Below, piece by piece: positions 1 through 9,428 of a stretch of DNA of 64,000 nt (position 1 is the first letter of the stretch; each line of letters begins with the position of its first letter). Position numbers and translations under genes: made by a program. A model generated the notes under the pieces. It searched no databases, had not been told where the DNA came from, and saw nothing but the letters and a program-made list of their open reading frames with translations. This DNA is from Cylindrospermopsis curvispora GIHE-G1 (GTDB lineage Bacteria > Cyanobacteriota > Cyanobacteriia > Cyanobacteriales > Nostocaceae), in contig NZ_CP060822.1 in assembly GCF_014489415.1 (NCBI RefSeq), positions 2,775,501 to 2,839,500 on the forward strand, written 5' to 3'.

Positions 1-731
1 GCGTATTATGCTACCTCGGTCGTGAGTGGGAATTGTCCTACCGCTTAGGTATGCGTCCTTGGATTTGCCTAGCATTTTCTGCTCCTGTAGCAGCAGCTAT
101 CGCAGTCTTTTTAATTTACCCCATTGGTCAAGGTTCCTTCTGTGATGGTATGCCTTTGGGTATATCTGGAACCTTTAACTTCATGATCATATTCCAAGCA
201 GAACACAACATCTTGATGCATCCCTTCCATATGTTAGGTGTAGCTGGTGTATTCGGTGGTTCTTTCTTTTCTGCAATACACGGAAGCTTGGTAACTTCCT
301 CCTTGGTACGTGAAAACACTGTAAACGAATCGCAAAACAACGGTTACAAGTTCGGTCACGAAGAAGAAATATACAATATCGTAGCTGCTCACAGTTACTT
401 GGGTCGCCTCATCTTCCGATATACTCCCTTCAAGAATAGCCGTTCTCTGCATTTCTGGTTAGCAGTTTGGCCTGTCATAGGTATCTGGTTTACCACATTG
501 GGTGTCATCACAATGGCGTTCAACTTGAATGGTTTTAAATTCAACCAGTCTGTGATTGATTCTACTGGTCCTGTTATCAGTACTTGGGCTGATGTGATCA
601 ACCGCGCTAACCTGGGTATACAAGTAATGCATGAGCCTAACGCTCAGAACTTTCCCTTAGACCTTTCTACGGGTGTTGTTATTCCTGTTGCTAATTCATC
701 TGGCAGATATGCAACACCAAGACTGGGTTGA
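1..731 (+). CDS. psbA: Photosystem II D1 protein, divergent form (3' part)
   Basis: The reading frame is already open at the window edge ([15 protein letters not shown]), so the true start lies to the left; about 242 of roughly 364 residues are visible. D1 binds the PSII reaction-centre cofactors and the Mn4CaO5 cluster in the thylakoid membrane. Using standard D1 numbering, Tyr161, Asp170, Glu189, His190, His215, His252, His272, His332, Glu333 and Asp342 are present. Several normally invariant positions differ: Ser264 is Pro, Phe255 is Leu, Arg334 is Pro, His337 is Gln and Ala344 is Ser, and the C-terminal tail after 344 is about 20 residues. Ser264 and Phe255 line the QB pocket; Ala344 is normally the processed C-terminus that ligates the cluster. 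This is therefore not a standard D1. It could be a rogue or sentinel-type D1 or a decaying copy. The uninterrupted frame argues against a simple pseudogene. Confidence 0.93.
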   Translation, partial: VLCYLGREWELSYRLGMRPWICLAFSAPVAAAIAVFLIYPIGQGSFCDGMPLGISGTFNFMIIFQAEHNILMHPFHMLGVAGVFGGSFFSAIHGSLVTSSLVRENTVNESQNNGYKFGHEEEIYNIVAAHSYLGRLIFRYTPFKNSRSLHFWLAVWPVIGIWFTTLGVITMAFNLNGFKFNQSVIDSTGPVISTWADVINRANLGIQVMHEPNAQNFPLDLSTGVVIPVANSSGRYATPRLG

Positions 732-877
732 TATAGATAATCCTGATGATGCAGATAAGTTTATTAGGCTATCAGAGCAATCTGGGATCCAAACTTAAAG
801 GTAGTAGGCAGTATATTTAAAGTATCCTTAAAATAAAATTTACATCTTATGCTGTCGAACAAAATGGAGTGGCAAAA

Positions 878-1354
878 ATGAACAGATACACAAAATTAGA
901 AAACCTATTAAAAGCTCAAGACTTTAAAGAAGCAGATTTAGAAACAAATAGAGTAATAGTAGAAGTAGCTAACAGAGAAAGGGAAGGTTATTTAAGAGAA
1001 GAAGATGCAGAAAAATTTCCTTGTAAAGAATTGCGCGCCATTGATAATCTGTGGCTAAAATATAGTCAGGGTAAATTTGGTATATCTGTCCAACAAAAAA
1101 TATATAAAAACCTGGGCGGCACAAAACAATTTGATGAAAAGGTATGGGAATCCTTCGCAGATAGGGTAGGATGGAGAAGATTGGGATCATGGCTCTCTTA
1201 CAAAGACTTAAATTTTTCACTGTCCGCACCAATTGGTCAACTCCCAGCTGCTATCGGGTCAGTGTGCGGAGTTAAGGGTGAGTGTGTGGGTGGTCCGTGT
1301 GGTGGCGTCTTGCCATATGGTATCGCATCACTCCCCTCCTGTGAAGACATGTAG
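878..1354 (+). CDS. GUN4-domain protein
   Basis: The sequence matches the GUN4 fold: an N-terminal YTKLENLL helix, EKFPC, LWLKYSQGKFGISVQ, a DRVGWR motif and a closing SAPIGQLP. GUN4 proteins bind protoporphyrin IX and Mg-protoporphyrin and stimulate Mg-chelatase in chlorophyll synthesis. Short paralogues may have regulatory roles. I start the gene at ATG 878 because GGAG lies 8 nt upstream (866-869). A GTG at 869 in the same frame would add three residues but destroys that spacing. The last 35 residues after the GUN4 fold are Gly/Cys-rich and unlike the domain. A 26-bp perfect palindrome begins at the stop codon. The gene follows the unusual psbA on the same strand with a 146-bp gap, so the two may be co-expressed. 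The domain call is secure; the exact partner is inference. Confidence 0.85.
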   Translation: MNRYTKLENLLKAQDFKEADLETNRVIVEVANREREGYLREEDAEKFPCKELRAIDNLWLKYSQGKFGISVQQKIYKNLGGTKQFDEKVWESFADRVGWRRLGSWLSYKDLNFSLSAPIGQLPAAIGSVCGVKGECVGGPCGGVLPYGIASLPSCEDM

Positions 1355-1379
1355 AGTGAAACCTTTAAAGGTTTCACTC
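1354..1379. terminator. Perfect 26-bp palindrome at the GUN4 gene stop
   Basis: GAGTGAAACCTTT is followed directly by its reverse complement AAAGGTTTCACTC, starting on the last base of the TAG stop. There is no T-run, so it is a hairpin or cruciform that may stop or protect transcripts rather than a textbook terminator. Confidence 0.5.
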
Positions 1380-1412
1380 CCAGGTGTTGAGACATTAAAC
1401 TCAATATCTACA

Positions 1413-2027
1413 TTATAGGTTTACCAAAAAAACTATAATCCCTATTGATGAAAGTATAATTGCCCCTATAAGCACCGGTTTAACTAGGTCTAAACCTTTT
1501 GATGACTGACCGCTTTTATGGGCTGTATTTTCTAGTCCCTGTGCTAGTATTGGCTTCCCCGTGGCCACCATCACCTCGAATTTTAACTCAAAGGGTTGCC
1601 AATTCTCTCCTGTCCTTGGTTTTCCCGTGAGTTGCAGTTCATAAACTCCTGGTTTAGGAAATGTAATTTCCGCGCCTGGTATACCCTCATATCTTTCCAC
1701 ATTCATAGGTTTTAACGGTGGTTCAAGCAGTGCAGGTTCCCCAGGTGTATGTGGTTGGGCATAAATTGCTAAGTGACAATTACAGTCCCTTAGGGACACG
1801 GTCTTGCCACCTTTTTGAGTTAAAGCAAACCATACTGGTGCAACTTCTCCAGCACGAGCCCGATCATTGGGTTCAATGTGAATAGTAGCTCCTATATCGT
1901 TTGATACTTTTACCGTATGAGCTTTAACTATATTGGTTAATGTTGCTGTTAGTAGTATAAACAACAAGAGTGATATTTTTTTATATCCGTAGCTACCTGA
2001 TTTAACAATCATATCTGTAAATGTCAA
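1413..2027 (-). CDS. FixH/YtkA-like membrane-anchored protein
   Basis: The protein has an N-terminal signal or anchor helix (KKISLLLFILLTATLTN), a beta-rich middle domain and a C-terminal membrane helix near residues 182-203. The middle domain, with repeated Pro/Gly strands and a KPGVYELQLTG segment, resembles FixH/YtkA domains, which accompany copper or redox membrane proteins. A CNCH motif (about residues 82-85) could bind metal. The first codon is TTG at 2027, directly after the stop of the upstream gene, with AAGGA a few bases before it. ATG 2012 is an alternative. The tight junction with the TauE/SafE-type gene indicates an operon. A role in metal delivery or exporter assembly is inferred only from this pairing. 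Confidence 0.6.
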   Translation of the reverse strand: MTFTDMIVKSGSYGYKKISLLLFILLTATLTNIVKAHTVKVSNDIGATIHIEPNDRARAGEVAPVWFALTQKGGKTVSLRDCNCHLAIYAQPHTPGEPALLEPPLKPMNVERYEGIPGAEITFPKPGVYELQLTGKPRTGENWQPFELKFEVMVATGKPILAQGLENTAHKSGQSSKGLDLVKPVLIGAIILSSIGIIVFLVNL

Positions 2028-3254
2028 CTATTCCTTTTGCTTTAAAGGAGTATAAAATTCTTTTAACTTAAAAATTGACCAAACTAAGGGCGATCGCATC
2101 ATTAAAACCGCGAGTATAATGAATACTAATAATAAGGTTGCCATCTGATTAAAGATAGTTAACTTTAAAGCTCCTAAATAGGTGGAACCAATCAAAACTG
2201 CATGAATAGTAGTCAATATCAAAGCTGGAACAGTCAAAAGATGGATTCGACGCCAGTTTGGACCTAGAGACTTTTGCATAAAGTCAAAACTTGTAAAAGC
2301 AGCAGGGGTCATAAAAATTAAAGCCAAAATACCTGCACCCATTCCCCACTGAAATTCCACTGGTAAAAACCAAATGGCTGACACATTCCATGCTAAAAAG
2401 TGTTCTAATTTGTGAACTGTATGTACTAAAGATAGCATAAATGCTCCTACACCCAATCCTCGACGATAACGTATAAGAGCTGGCAATAGAACACGTGTGG
2501 GACGGGCGATTAAAGCCAAAATTAAGCAAATTAGGGCAGCATAACCACTATAGTCAACCATGGTTTCCCCTGTGCGGGATATGGTAATTATACCAATAAT
2601 CATACTTACCCACCCCCCCATGCGAAATAGTTGACTACGTTGATCTTTACTCATTAGGGAAGTGGAAATACTTACTCCTAACATAGTTGGTAGAGTACCC
2701 AAACCAAATGCCAACATAGTTATTGCCCCATGCCATCCATTTCCCGTAGCTGCTGCTTTAATTTGAGCAGCATATAAAAAACCACAGGGCATTAGCCCCC
2801 AGGTCATACCTAAAAGTGCTGGTGTCCACCATTTTGTATGTAATGATAGATTGACCATTACAGCACTTAACCGATTATGTAAACTATTTTGTAATAAAGG
2901 GTGAAAAATGGGAATTTTAGGTATTAAATGTGGTTTGACCTGTGTCAATCCTATCCAGATCAACATCACTCCAGTAATTATTGCTATCCATCTACGTAAA
3001 TCACTACCAACTCCTCCTAATTGTCCACCTTGCACCAATGCGGAACCAAGTAAGCCTATAGCAGTGCCAACTAGAGCATAGCTGAATACTCTCCCTAAAT
3101 TTAAAAGAATGTGAAATTGTACCTGTCGTTGCCAGGATTGTATTTTCTCCGGGTAAGAAAAAGAAAAAGCTATTGCTAAAGGTCCACACATGCCAATACA
3201 GTGACCAAAGCTCCCCAGAAAACCCAGGATAGTAATTAGCACTAAGTCCAACAT
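2028..3254 (-). CDS. TauE/SafE-type transporter fused to a ferric-reductase-like membrane domain
   Basis: The N-terminal half (about residues 1-230) is a polytopic membrane protein with the GHCIGMCGP motif of the TauE/SafE or UreH-like family, which has been linked to metal or thiol transport. The C-terminal half (about 240-408) resembles ferric-reductase or MsrQ-type haem domains: RRGLGVGAF, LVHTVHKLEH, and NWRRIHLLTVPALILTTIHA, with paired His residues suited to b-haem. I prefer ATG 3254; an in-frame TTG at 3269 would add five residues. It is followed without a gap by the FixH-like gene. The fusion suggests coupling of metal or thiol transport to electron transfer across the membrane, which is inference. 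The substrate is unknown. Confidence 0.65.
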   Translation of the reverse strand: MLDLVLITILGFLGSFGHCIGMCGPLAIAFSFSYPEKIQSWQRQVQFHILLNLGRVFSYALVGTAIGLLGSALVQGGQLGGVGSDLRRWIAIITGVMLIWIGLTQVKPHLIPKIPIFHPLLQNSLHNRLSAVMVNLSLHTKWWTPALLGMTWGLMPCGFLYAAQIKAAATGNGWHGAITMLAFGLGTLPTMLGVSISTSLMSKDQRSQLFRMGGWVSMIIGIITISRTGETMVDYSGYAALICLILALIARPTRVLLPALIRYRRGLGVGAFMLSLVHTVHKLEHFLAWNVSAIWFLPVEFQWGMGAGILALIFMTPAAFTSFDFMQKSLGPNWRRIHLLTVPALILTTIHAVLIGSTYLGALKLTIFNQMATLLLVFIILAVLMMRSPLVWSIFKLKEFYTPLKQKE

Positions 3255-3379
3255 AAGTAAAGTTCTCAATCCCTGAGTAGTTAGGTGATGATGTTGATTT
3301 GAACATACTTAGTATGTTGGAATCAGGTTGGTAATTTTGTCAAAAGACAAGCTGTAAAACTTATTCTTGGTTACTATTC

Positions 3380-3814
3380 CTAGGATGTTTTTATGGGAAA
3401 GGTCAAGCTCCAGTTTTGAGGATTGTTTAATTCAAAAAATAGCCCTTGAAAAATCATTTTTGTACCAATACGAGTGGGCACATAGTATCTAATGAGAATA
3501 TTTCCAGGTTGAGCAAATACATCATCGTAATTTTCACTGTATCCGAAAGGACGAGCGCAGTATTGACGACCTCCGGGAATAGATAACATAAAAAACTGAC
3601 TTTCTTTATACGAATCGGGGACTTGAAATATTCCATATATATGATGTTGACCCAACCAAGGTCTAACACTAACTTTAGTAGCTGTGACTTGAAAATTGTC
3701 TTTCTTTAATTTTGCCAAGGTGATGAAACTGCAATTAGAATCATTAACCGGCCACCAGATAATCACTAGGCAAGAAAGTATAAAAATTAAACCATAGATA
3801 ATCAAACGACGCAT
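3380..3814 (-). CDS. Membrane-anchored hypothetical protein
   Basis: The 144-aa protein begins with one hydrophobic helix (LIIYGLIFILSCLVIIWW), and the rest is probably extracytoplasmic or lumenal. It contains two Cys residues (SNCSF and QYCARPFGY) that could form a disulfide. I do not recognise the family. It lies 126 bp upstream of the TauE/SafE-type gene on the same strand and may belong to the same transcript, although a promoter could fit between them. The ATG start at 3814 places the helix at the very N-terminus, as expected for a signal anchor. Confidence 0.5.
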   Translation of the reverse strand: MRRLIIYGLIFILSCLVIIWWPVNDSNCSFITLAKLKKDNFQVTATKVSVRPWLGQHHIYGIFQVPDSYKESQFFMLSIPGGRQYCARPFGYSENYDDVFAQPGNILIRYYVPTRIGTKMIFQGLFFELNNPQNWSLTFPIKTS

Positions 3815-4009
3815 ATTGATACAATTTTCTTACAAATAGGTAACAAACATGAAGTTTTTGTAAAGTTATCCAATCTAGTCGTTTCCACCAGAAGAGGTTA
3901 CAATCACTGTAAAATCGCCGAAACGCACGCAAATCCTTAATTTTTAGATGGTGGAGCAAGTGCCAAAGGCGAATTTATTTCCCATGATAGTTAACTGTAA
4001 TTAAAAACC

Positions 4010-5635
4010 ATGATCAATAAAGTTACCATATTTACAGGATTATTAAGTGCGATCGCCTGGACACCATATTTGACAATGTGTCCGACCGCTCATGGAGCAG
4101 ATAAGGTAACCATACGTTATGGATTTCTGGAAGAATCAACTTCCCTTACGGAGCTGAAAAAAGCCACGGAAACTGGGCAATTGCCAGGTAGTCTACAGAT
4201 TTATACTAGCAGACTAAGCCAAGAACAACGTAACTGGTTGGTACAAGGACTAAGAGCTAGAATACCCATAAATGTGGTGACCTTAAATTGGTTACTGAAT
4301 ACTCAATTAGGTCAAACAGTAATCAATGAAATAGCAGCGGTTTTTGATCGTCGTCAAGATCAATCAGGGGTACAAGCAGTTAGAGCGGGTTTAATATTAG
4401 CTGCTAGTTCACCAGAGGGGTTATCTATACTGAGTTTTATTGCAGCATATCCAAGTCAAACCCTAAAACTGAATTTAGCGGAGGTTTTGACAGTGGCAAA
4501 GTTTTTAAATATGGATTTTTTGCAAACTCAGCAATTTCTGCTGATGAATGGTTCCCAAACTGATGGACAAAAACTATCAGTCAACATTCCCCTTGATCCC
4601 ACCCAACCAGGAACCGAGAAAGTAGAAATATCTAAGTTAAACTTAAATGATGATAAACGTAAACGTAATATCATCGTGGATATTTATCGGTCAAATTCTG
4701 CCAATAATGAAAACAACATTGAAAAACCCTTGATTGTCTTTTCTCATAGCTCCAGTTTAGTGGGTACAGACCTGCAATATCTAGCCCAACATCTTGCTTC
4801 TTATGGTTATACAGTTGCAGCTTTACAAAGTCCTAGCAGTAATTTTTTTGGCAATAAAAGTAAAGTTGGCTTGAACCCTCAAGAATTTTTAGCTCTTCCC
4901 CAAGATGTAAGTTTTGTCTTGGATGAGTTGGCAAAATTAAACCAGAATCCCAATAATTCTTTACGGGGAAAATTAGCCACTAATAAGGTCATGGTTGTTG
5001 GTTACTCCCTGGGTGGAACCACAGCATTAGCATTAGCTGGTGGGGAACTACAAATTGCCAGTCTCAAAAGCACTTGTGAAAAAAACACTGGTAAATTGAG
5101 TGATGTTCAAAGTTTTATGTGCTTGGCCAGACAATTGCCAGAAAATAACTATCAACTGCAAGATCAAAGGGTTAAACAAATAGTAGCTCTAAAACCAGCT
5201 TCCTCCCTATTATTTGGTGAAACTGGTTTGACAAAGATAAAAGTTCCTACCTTAGTATTTACTGCATCTGCTGACTATGTCACCCCAAGTTTGACTGAGC
5301 AAATTAATGGTTTTAACCGTATTCCATCTCCCAAGTGGTTAGCTGCTGCGGTGGGCGCCAGCCATCTTAGTGTGGTGGATCCCCTAGTGATCAATACTTT
5401 TTTAAGTAGAACTAACCCCTCCATTACCAGTCGAGAAGTGGTAGGAGACAAATCAGCGGATGTGCGCAATTATGTTAAGACGATTACTTTAGCTATGGCT
5501 GCACAATTGACACCAGATGCCAATAAGTATAATGTTTTTCTCACTCCCCAATATGCCCAGGTAGCTTCTACTCCTTTGTTCCCATTTCGTCTAATTAAAT
5601 CCTCTTCTGGTATAAATACTACACAAAAAAACTAG
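4010..5635 (+). CDS. Secreted alpha/beta hydrolase with N-terminal DUF1400-like domain
   Basis: The 541-aa protein has an N-terminal signal sequence ending near AHGADK. A helical domain follows (about residues 35-180) of the type found before cyanobacterial alpha/beta hydrolases (DUF1400-like). The hydrolase fold begins near residue 230 (PLIVFSHSSSL), has a nucleophile elbow GYSLGG at about residue 329, an acidic segment TASADYVTP, and the likely catalytic His in GASHLSVVDP. The combination resembles dienelactone-hydrolase or PAF-acetylhydrolase-like enzymes exported to the periplasm. The substrate is unknown. The last four bases overlap the convergent cobalt-type transporter gene. Confidence 0.75.
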   Translation: MINKVTIFTGLLSAIAWTPYLTMCPTAHGADKVTIRYGFLEESTSLTELKKATETGQLPGSLQIYTSRLSQEQRNWLVQGLRARIPINVVTLNWLLNTQLGQTVINEIAAVFDRRQDQSGVQAVRAGLILAASSPEGLSILSFIAAYPSQTLKLNLAEVLTVAKFLNMDFLQTQQFLLMNGSQTDGQKLSVNIPLDPTQPGTEKVEISKLNLNDDKRKRNIIVDIYRSNSANNENNIEKPLIVFSHSSSLVGTDLQYLAQHLASYGYTVAALQSPSSNFFGNKSKVGLNPQEFLALPQDVSFVLDELAKLNQNPNNSLRGKLATNKVMVVGYSLGGTTALALAGGELQIASLKSTCEKNTGKLSDVQSFMCLARQLPENNYQLQDQRVKQIVALKPASSLLFGETGLTKIKVPTLVFTASADYVTPSLTEQINGFNRIPSPKWLAAAVGASHLSVVDPLVINTFLSRTNPSITSREVVGDKSADVRNYVKTITLAMAAQLTPDANKYNVFLTPQYAQVASTPLFPFRLIKSSSGINTTQKN

Positions 5636-6585
5636 TTAAGAGAGCCAAAAGCTATTCTTAATCCCCAAAATACAATTAAAACTGCCACAGCCAACCAATC
5701 TGGCAGTTTTAATTGTAGTTGATGCCATTTGACCTGGTGTTCGCTGGGACTGGTAAAACCCCTCACTGTCATCGCATTTGCGATTTGTTCTGCTCTTAAT
5801 AGGAGGTTTTCTAGTAGTCTTTCCATGACAACTAACCAGACTCTTGTACCCCCTTTTAGTCCCAGTTTTTTCCAGTTGATCGCCCTTGTCATTACAGAAC
5901 GGATCAAATTTTGAATCTCTTCTAAAACCAGGGGAATAAATCGCAATGATAGGGTTAGTGTGAGGGTAATTTCTGTGACGGGAACCTGCAACTTTTTTAA
6001 AGGCTGCATTAAGCTCTCTATACCTGATGTTATCTCCTCTGGTGCAGTTGTTAACAAGTATAAGTTACTGCTATAGATTAATGTAAATACAATAGTACTT
6101 AAACTAATTGCTAAATTCAAGGAACGCCGACTAATTGTAACCGGACCTTGGTGAAATAGTATGTACTTATACTTCTGATATTCATGGCGTTTTTCATAGT
6201 TTTCCCTTGCTGGTGAGGGCAATTTAGTTCCATTTTCAGATTTTGCAAATGGTACTGGACTTAACACTTGTTCACTTGTTGGTAAGCGTGGTTGATAACC
6301 TATGCTCATACCATCTGGGCTAATGGCAATAATGGCTAGTACCATAGTTGATAGCACTAATAACCACCCCATTTGTTGACGCCATACCCTGAGAGGAATT
6401 CGGGCAACTAAGGTAACAACCATCAGCAGTAATACCAACAACACACGCCAGTAGTTGTTGGCAAATACATAGCTGGTCAAAAAACTTAACAACCAAATTA
6501 GTTTTACCCGTGAATCTAATTTATGTAGCCAAGTTTGAGGAGCATCTAAATATAGTCCTAGAGGAAGCGATCGCAATAAGTCCAT
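5632..6585 (-). CDS. ECF-type transporter T component (CbiQ/EcfT family)
   Basis: The sequence shows a start typical of EcfT (LDAPQTWLHKLDSRVKLIW), several membrane helices and a C-terminal cytoplasmic part with AMTVRGF, an X-R-G coupling motif that docks on the ATPases. The family forms the scaffold of energy-coupling-factor importers for cobalt, nickel or vitamins. No A or S component is present in this window, so the substrate is unknown. A Ser/Glu/Lys-rich segment around residues 110-145 breaks the usual helix pattern and makes this member longer than many. It lies 45 bp downstream of der on the same strand, an order common in cyanobacteria as far as I recall. Confidence 0.8.
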   Translation of the reverse strand: MDLLRSLPLGLYLDAPQTWLHKLDSRVKLIWLLSFLTSYVFANNYWRVLLVLLLMVVTLVARIPLRVWRQQMGWLLVLSTMVLAIIAISPDGMSIGYQPRLPTSEQVLSPVPFAKSENGTKLPSPARENYEKRHEYQKYKYILFHQGPVTISRRSLNLAISLSTIVFTLIYSSNLYLLTTAPEEITSGIESLMQPLKKLQVPVTEITLTLTLSLRFIPLVLEEIQNLIRSVMTRAINWKKLGLKGGTRVWLVVMERLLENLLLRAEQIANAMTVRGFTSPSEHQVKWHQLQLKLPDWLAVAVLIVFWGLRIAFGSLN

Positions 6586-6630
6586 CTGTCAATTCCTAAA
6601 TTCCCAACTAACTTTCTATGAAAAGGTGTC

Positions 6631-7992
6631 TCAGACACGAGTTGCTCGGTTAAGAGTACCCACTTCCATTTCTCGAACTTTTTTGCTACGCCATAAGATG
6701 CGGATGGGTGTTCCCTCAAAACCCAATTGCTTGCGAAACTGTCTTTCTATATAACGTCTATAATTTTCATTAAACCGTTTAGCATCATTAACAAACAATG
6801 CAAATGTAGGTGGTTGGCTACTTACCTGAGTACCATAATAAATTTTACCCTGTTTACCACTACGTGAAGCTGGTGGTGAGTGCCAACTGACTGCGTCTGT
6901 GAGAACTTCATTAACCACAGATGTGCTGACACGGCGCTTATGGGCTTCAGCAGCTTTGTTAACCAGGTCTAAAATTTTTTCTACTCTTTGTCCAGTTATA
7001 GCACTGACAAATATGGTGTCTGCCCATTCAGTAAAGTGTAATCTTGCCTCTAAGCTTTTTTCATGGTCATATATGGTATAAGAGTCTTTCTCCACAGCAT
7101 CCCATTTATTGACCACAATTACGCAAGCACGTCCATCTTCAATAATCCGTCCAGCTAATTTTTGATCCTGTTCTGTGACACCATCCAAAGCATCCAGCAC
7201 TAATAGCACCACATCAGCACGGCGGATTGCTTTAAAGGCGCGATTAATACTGAAAAATTCCGTCCCGTATTCCACATGTTTCTTCTTCCTAATTCCCGCA
7301 GTGTCAATCAAACGGTAGGCTTGTCCCTCTCGTTCAATTAGCGTATCAATAGTATCCCTGGTAGTTCCAGAAATTGGACTAACTATTGCCCTTTCCTCAC
7401 CGACAAAAGCATTTAATAGACTGGATTTACCAACATTAGGACGGCCAATGATAGCCACCTTAACTTCAGTATTCTCCTGTAAGTTTTCAGAGTGAGGAAT
7501 ATATTGAATCAACTCATCTAGCAAATCACCCGTACCACTCCCGTGAATAGCGGATATGGGATAAGGTTCTCCCAATCCCAACTCCCAAAATTCACTAGCT
7601 TGAATAATACCTTGCTCTGGCGATTCACATTTGTTCACAGCTAAGAGGGTGGGAACAGTCTGTTGACGTAACCATTCAGCAATTTCTTCATCTGCAGGAG
7701 TTAGACCAGCTTGTCCATCTACAACAAATATGGCAGCGCAAGCTTCTGAAAGTGCAGTGATTGCTTGTTGACGTATCAAGGGGAGAAATTCCGTATCATC
7801 ATTAAACACTAGACCTCCAGTATCAACTACCAAAAACTCCCGATTTTGCCAAAATGCTGGACGATAGGTACGATCTCGTGTTACACCAGGTTCATCATGA
7901 ACTATTGCTGTTTGATCCCCTGCTAAACGGTTCACAAAAGTAGATTTGCCCACATTGGGGCGGCCGATAATTGCTACAATTGGCAGTGCCAT
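6631..7992 (-). CDS. der: GTPase Der (EngA), ribosome assembly
   Basis: Der has two consecutive GTPase domains and acts in maturation of the 50S subunit. Both P-loops are present: GRPNVGKST near residue 10 and GRPNVGKSS near residue 183, each followed by DTAG/DTGG switch motifs and NKCE/NKWD specificity motifs. The C-terminal KH-like domain carries [12 protein letters not shown]. The length of 453 aa is normal for the family. It is the first gene of a two-gene minus-strand unit with the EcfT gene. Confidence 0.97.
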   Translation of the reverse strand: MALPIVAIIGRPNVGKSTFVNRLAGDQTAIVHDEPGVTRDRTYRPAFWQNREFLVVDTGGLVFNDDTEFLPLIRQQAITALSEACAAIFVVDGQAGLTPADEEIAEWLRQQTVPTLLAVNKCESPEQGIIQASEFWELGLGEPYPISAIHGSGTGDLLDELIQYIPHSENLQENTEVKVAIIGRPNVGKSSLLNAFVGEERAIVSPISGTTRDTIDTLIEREGQAYRLIDTAGIRKKKHVEYGTEFFSINRAFKAIRRADVVLLVLDALDGVTEQDQKLAGRIIEDGRACVIVVNKWDAVEKDSYTIYDHEKSLEARLHFTEWADTIFVSAITGQRVEKILDLVNKAAEAHKRRVSTSVVNEVLTDAVSWHSPPASRSGKQGKIYYGTQVSSQPPTFALFVNDAKRFNENYRRYIERQFRKQLGFEGTPIRILWRSKKVREMEVGTLNRATRV

Positions 7993-8159
7993 AAATTCAA
8001 TTCCGAATGCGGATTGTGCAGACGTACTGGGTTATCTATATTTTTCACCCAGCACAATAGAAAACTACTTATGATATCATAGCCTTTGACATTTGTCATC
8101 GCCAGCAAACTTCCTCCAGCTGGTGAAAAAATCGCCAATTTAGGTAGGAGTGCCCATAA

Positions 8160-9212
8160 ATGTCTATAAGTCAAACACCAGGTCCCCTTAAAACTCCTCT
8201 GCTCCCACCCCTACTTGGTGCTTCAGTGGATGAATTAACCACCTGGGTACAACAGCAGGGACAACCGGGATATAGGGGTAAGCAACTGCATAATTGGATT
8301 TACCACCAGGGCGTACGTAAAATTGGTGATATATCTGTATTTCCTAAAACTTGGCGCGAACAGGTTGCTGATGTTTCCATAGGTCGCTCATCGGTTGACT
8401 ATCAGTCTTTAGCCACCGATGGTACAGTAAAATATTTACTCCAACTAGCAGATGGCGAAATTATCGAAACTGTTGGGATTCCCAGTGATAATAGGCTAAC
8501 AGTCTGTGTTTCTACTCAGGTGGGTTGCCCAATGGCTTGTGACTTTTGTGCTACTGGTAAAGGTGGGTTTAAACGCAATCTCAATCGTGGGGAAATTGTT
8601 GACCAGGTACTCACAGTACAAGAAAATTTTCAACAACGGGTAAGTCATGTTGTATTTATGGGAATGGGTGAACCATTATTAAACACAGAAAATGTGATTC
8701 TAGCTCTCAAGTGTTTAAATCAAGATTTAGGAATTGGACAGCGCTCTTTGACAGTTTCTACTGTAGGTATTCCAGATCGTATTCGTCAACTGGCTCAACA
8801 CCATTTACAAGTTACTCTTGCTGTTAGTCTACACGCACCCAACCAGACCTTAAGAGAACAAATAATTCCCAGTGCTAAAACCTACCCCATAGAACAATTA
8901 TTAGCGGAATGTCGAGAATATGTGCAAATTACAGGAAGAAGGGTCACTTTTGAGTACATTCTTTTAGCTGGTGTTAATGATTTACCGGAACAAGCTTTGG
9001 AGTTATCCCAACAGTTGCGGGGTTTTCAAAATCACGTCAATTTAATCCCTTACAATCCCATTCAAGAAGCAGACTATCAGCGTCCAAACCGGGATAGGAT
9101 CAATGCTTTTGTGAATGTTCTGCAAAAGCAAAAAATAGCGGTCAGCATCAGATATTCTCGCGGTTTGGAAGCAGACGCGGCTTGCGGTCAACTCAGAAGG
9201 GGTAAAAAGTGA
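8160..9212 (+). CDS. rlmN: Dual-specificity RNA methyltransferase RlmN
   Basis: RlmN is a radical-SAM enzyme that methylates C2 of adenosine 2503 in 23S rRNA and A37 of some tRNAs. The CxxxCxxC cluster motif is visible as CPMACDFC near residues 122-129, followed by the GMGEP motif. The resolving Cys near the C-terminus is in ADAACGQL. The length of 350 aa matches the family. The ATG at 8160 has TAGGAG about 9 nt upstream. It is divergent from der. Confidence 0.96.
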   Translation: MSISQTPGPLKTPLLPPLLGASVDELTTWVQQQGQPGYRGKQLHNWIYHQGVRKIGDISVFPKTWREQVADVSIGRSSVDYQSLATDGTVKYLLQLADGEIIETVGIPSDNRLTVCVSTQVGCPMACDFCATGKGGFKRNLNRGEIVDQVLTVQENFQQRVSHVVFMGMGEPLLNTENVILALKCLNQDLGIGQRSLTVSTVGIPDRIRQLAQHHLQVTLAVSLHAPNQTLREQIIPSAKTYPIEQLLAECREYVQITGRRVTFEYILLAGVNDLPEQALELSQQLRGFQNHVNLIPYNPIQEADYQRPNRDRINAFVNVLQKQKIAVSIRYSRGLEADAACGQLRRGKK

Positions 9213-9236
9213 TACAGAAGTTTTATGTATCCCGGG

Positions 9237-9428
9237 CTAAACCGGTATCTTGCTAGCATAAATACCTGGTGCGTAAGCTTCAATCACCCTACCCGTACGA
9301 GTACAGTTGATCATTAAATAGTCACAAGCTGGACATTGAGTTCTAGTAACTTGACTCTCAGCTATAAAATAGCGGTCGGCCATTTTACCACAATTGGGAC
9401 AGTGGACTTTATTTTGTAAGATTTGCAT
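9237..9428 (-). CDS. Small zinc-ribbon protein
   Basis: The 63-aa protein has two Cys pairs, CPNCGK and CPACDY, the pattern of a zinc ribbon, and little else. Similar tiny cyanobacterial proteins are sometimes labelled PriA in databases, which is not justified here because no helicase domain is present. GGGAG sits 6 nt before the ATG, supporting this start. It is convergent with rlmN and ends 24 bp from it. Confidence 0.7.
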   Translation of the reverse strand: MQILQNKVHCPNCGKMADRYFIAESQVTRTQCPACDYLMINCTRTGRVIEAYAPGIYASKIPV

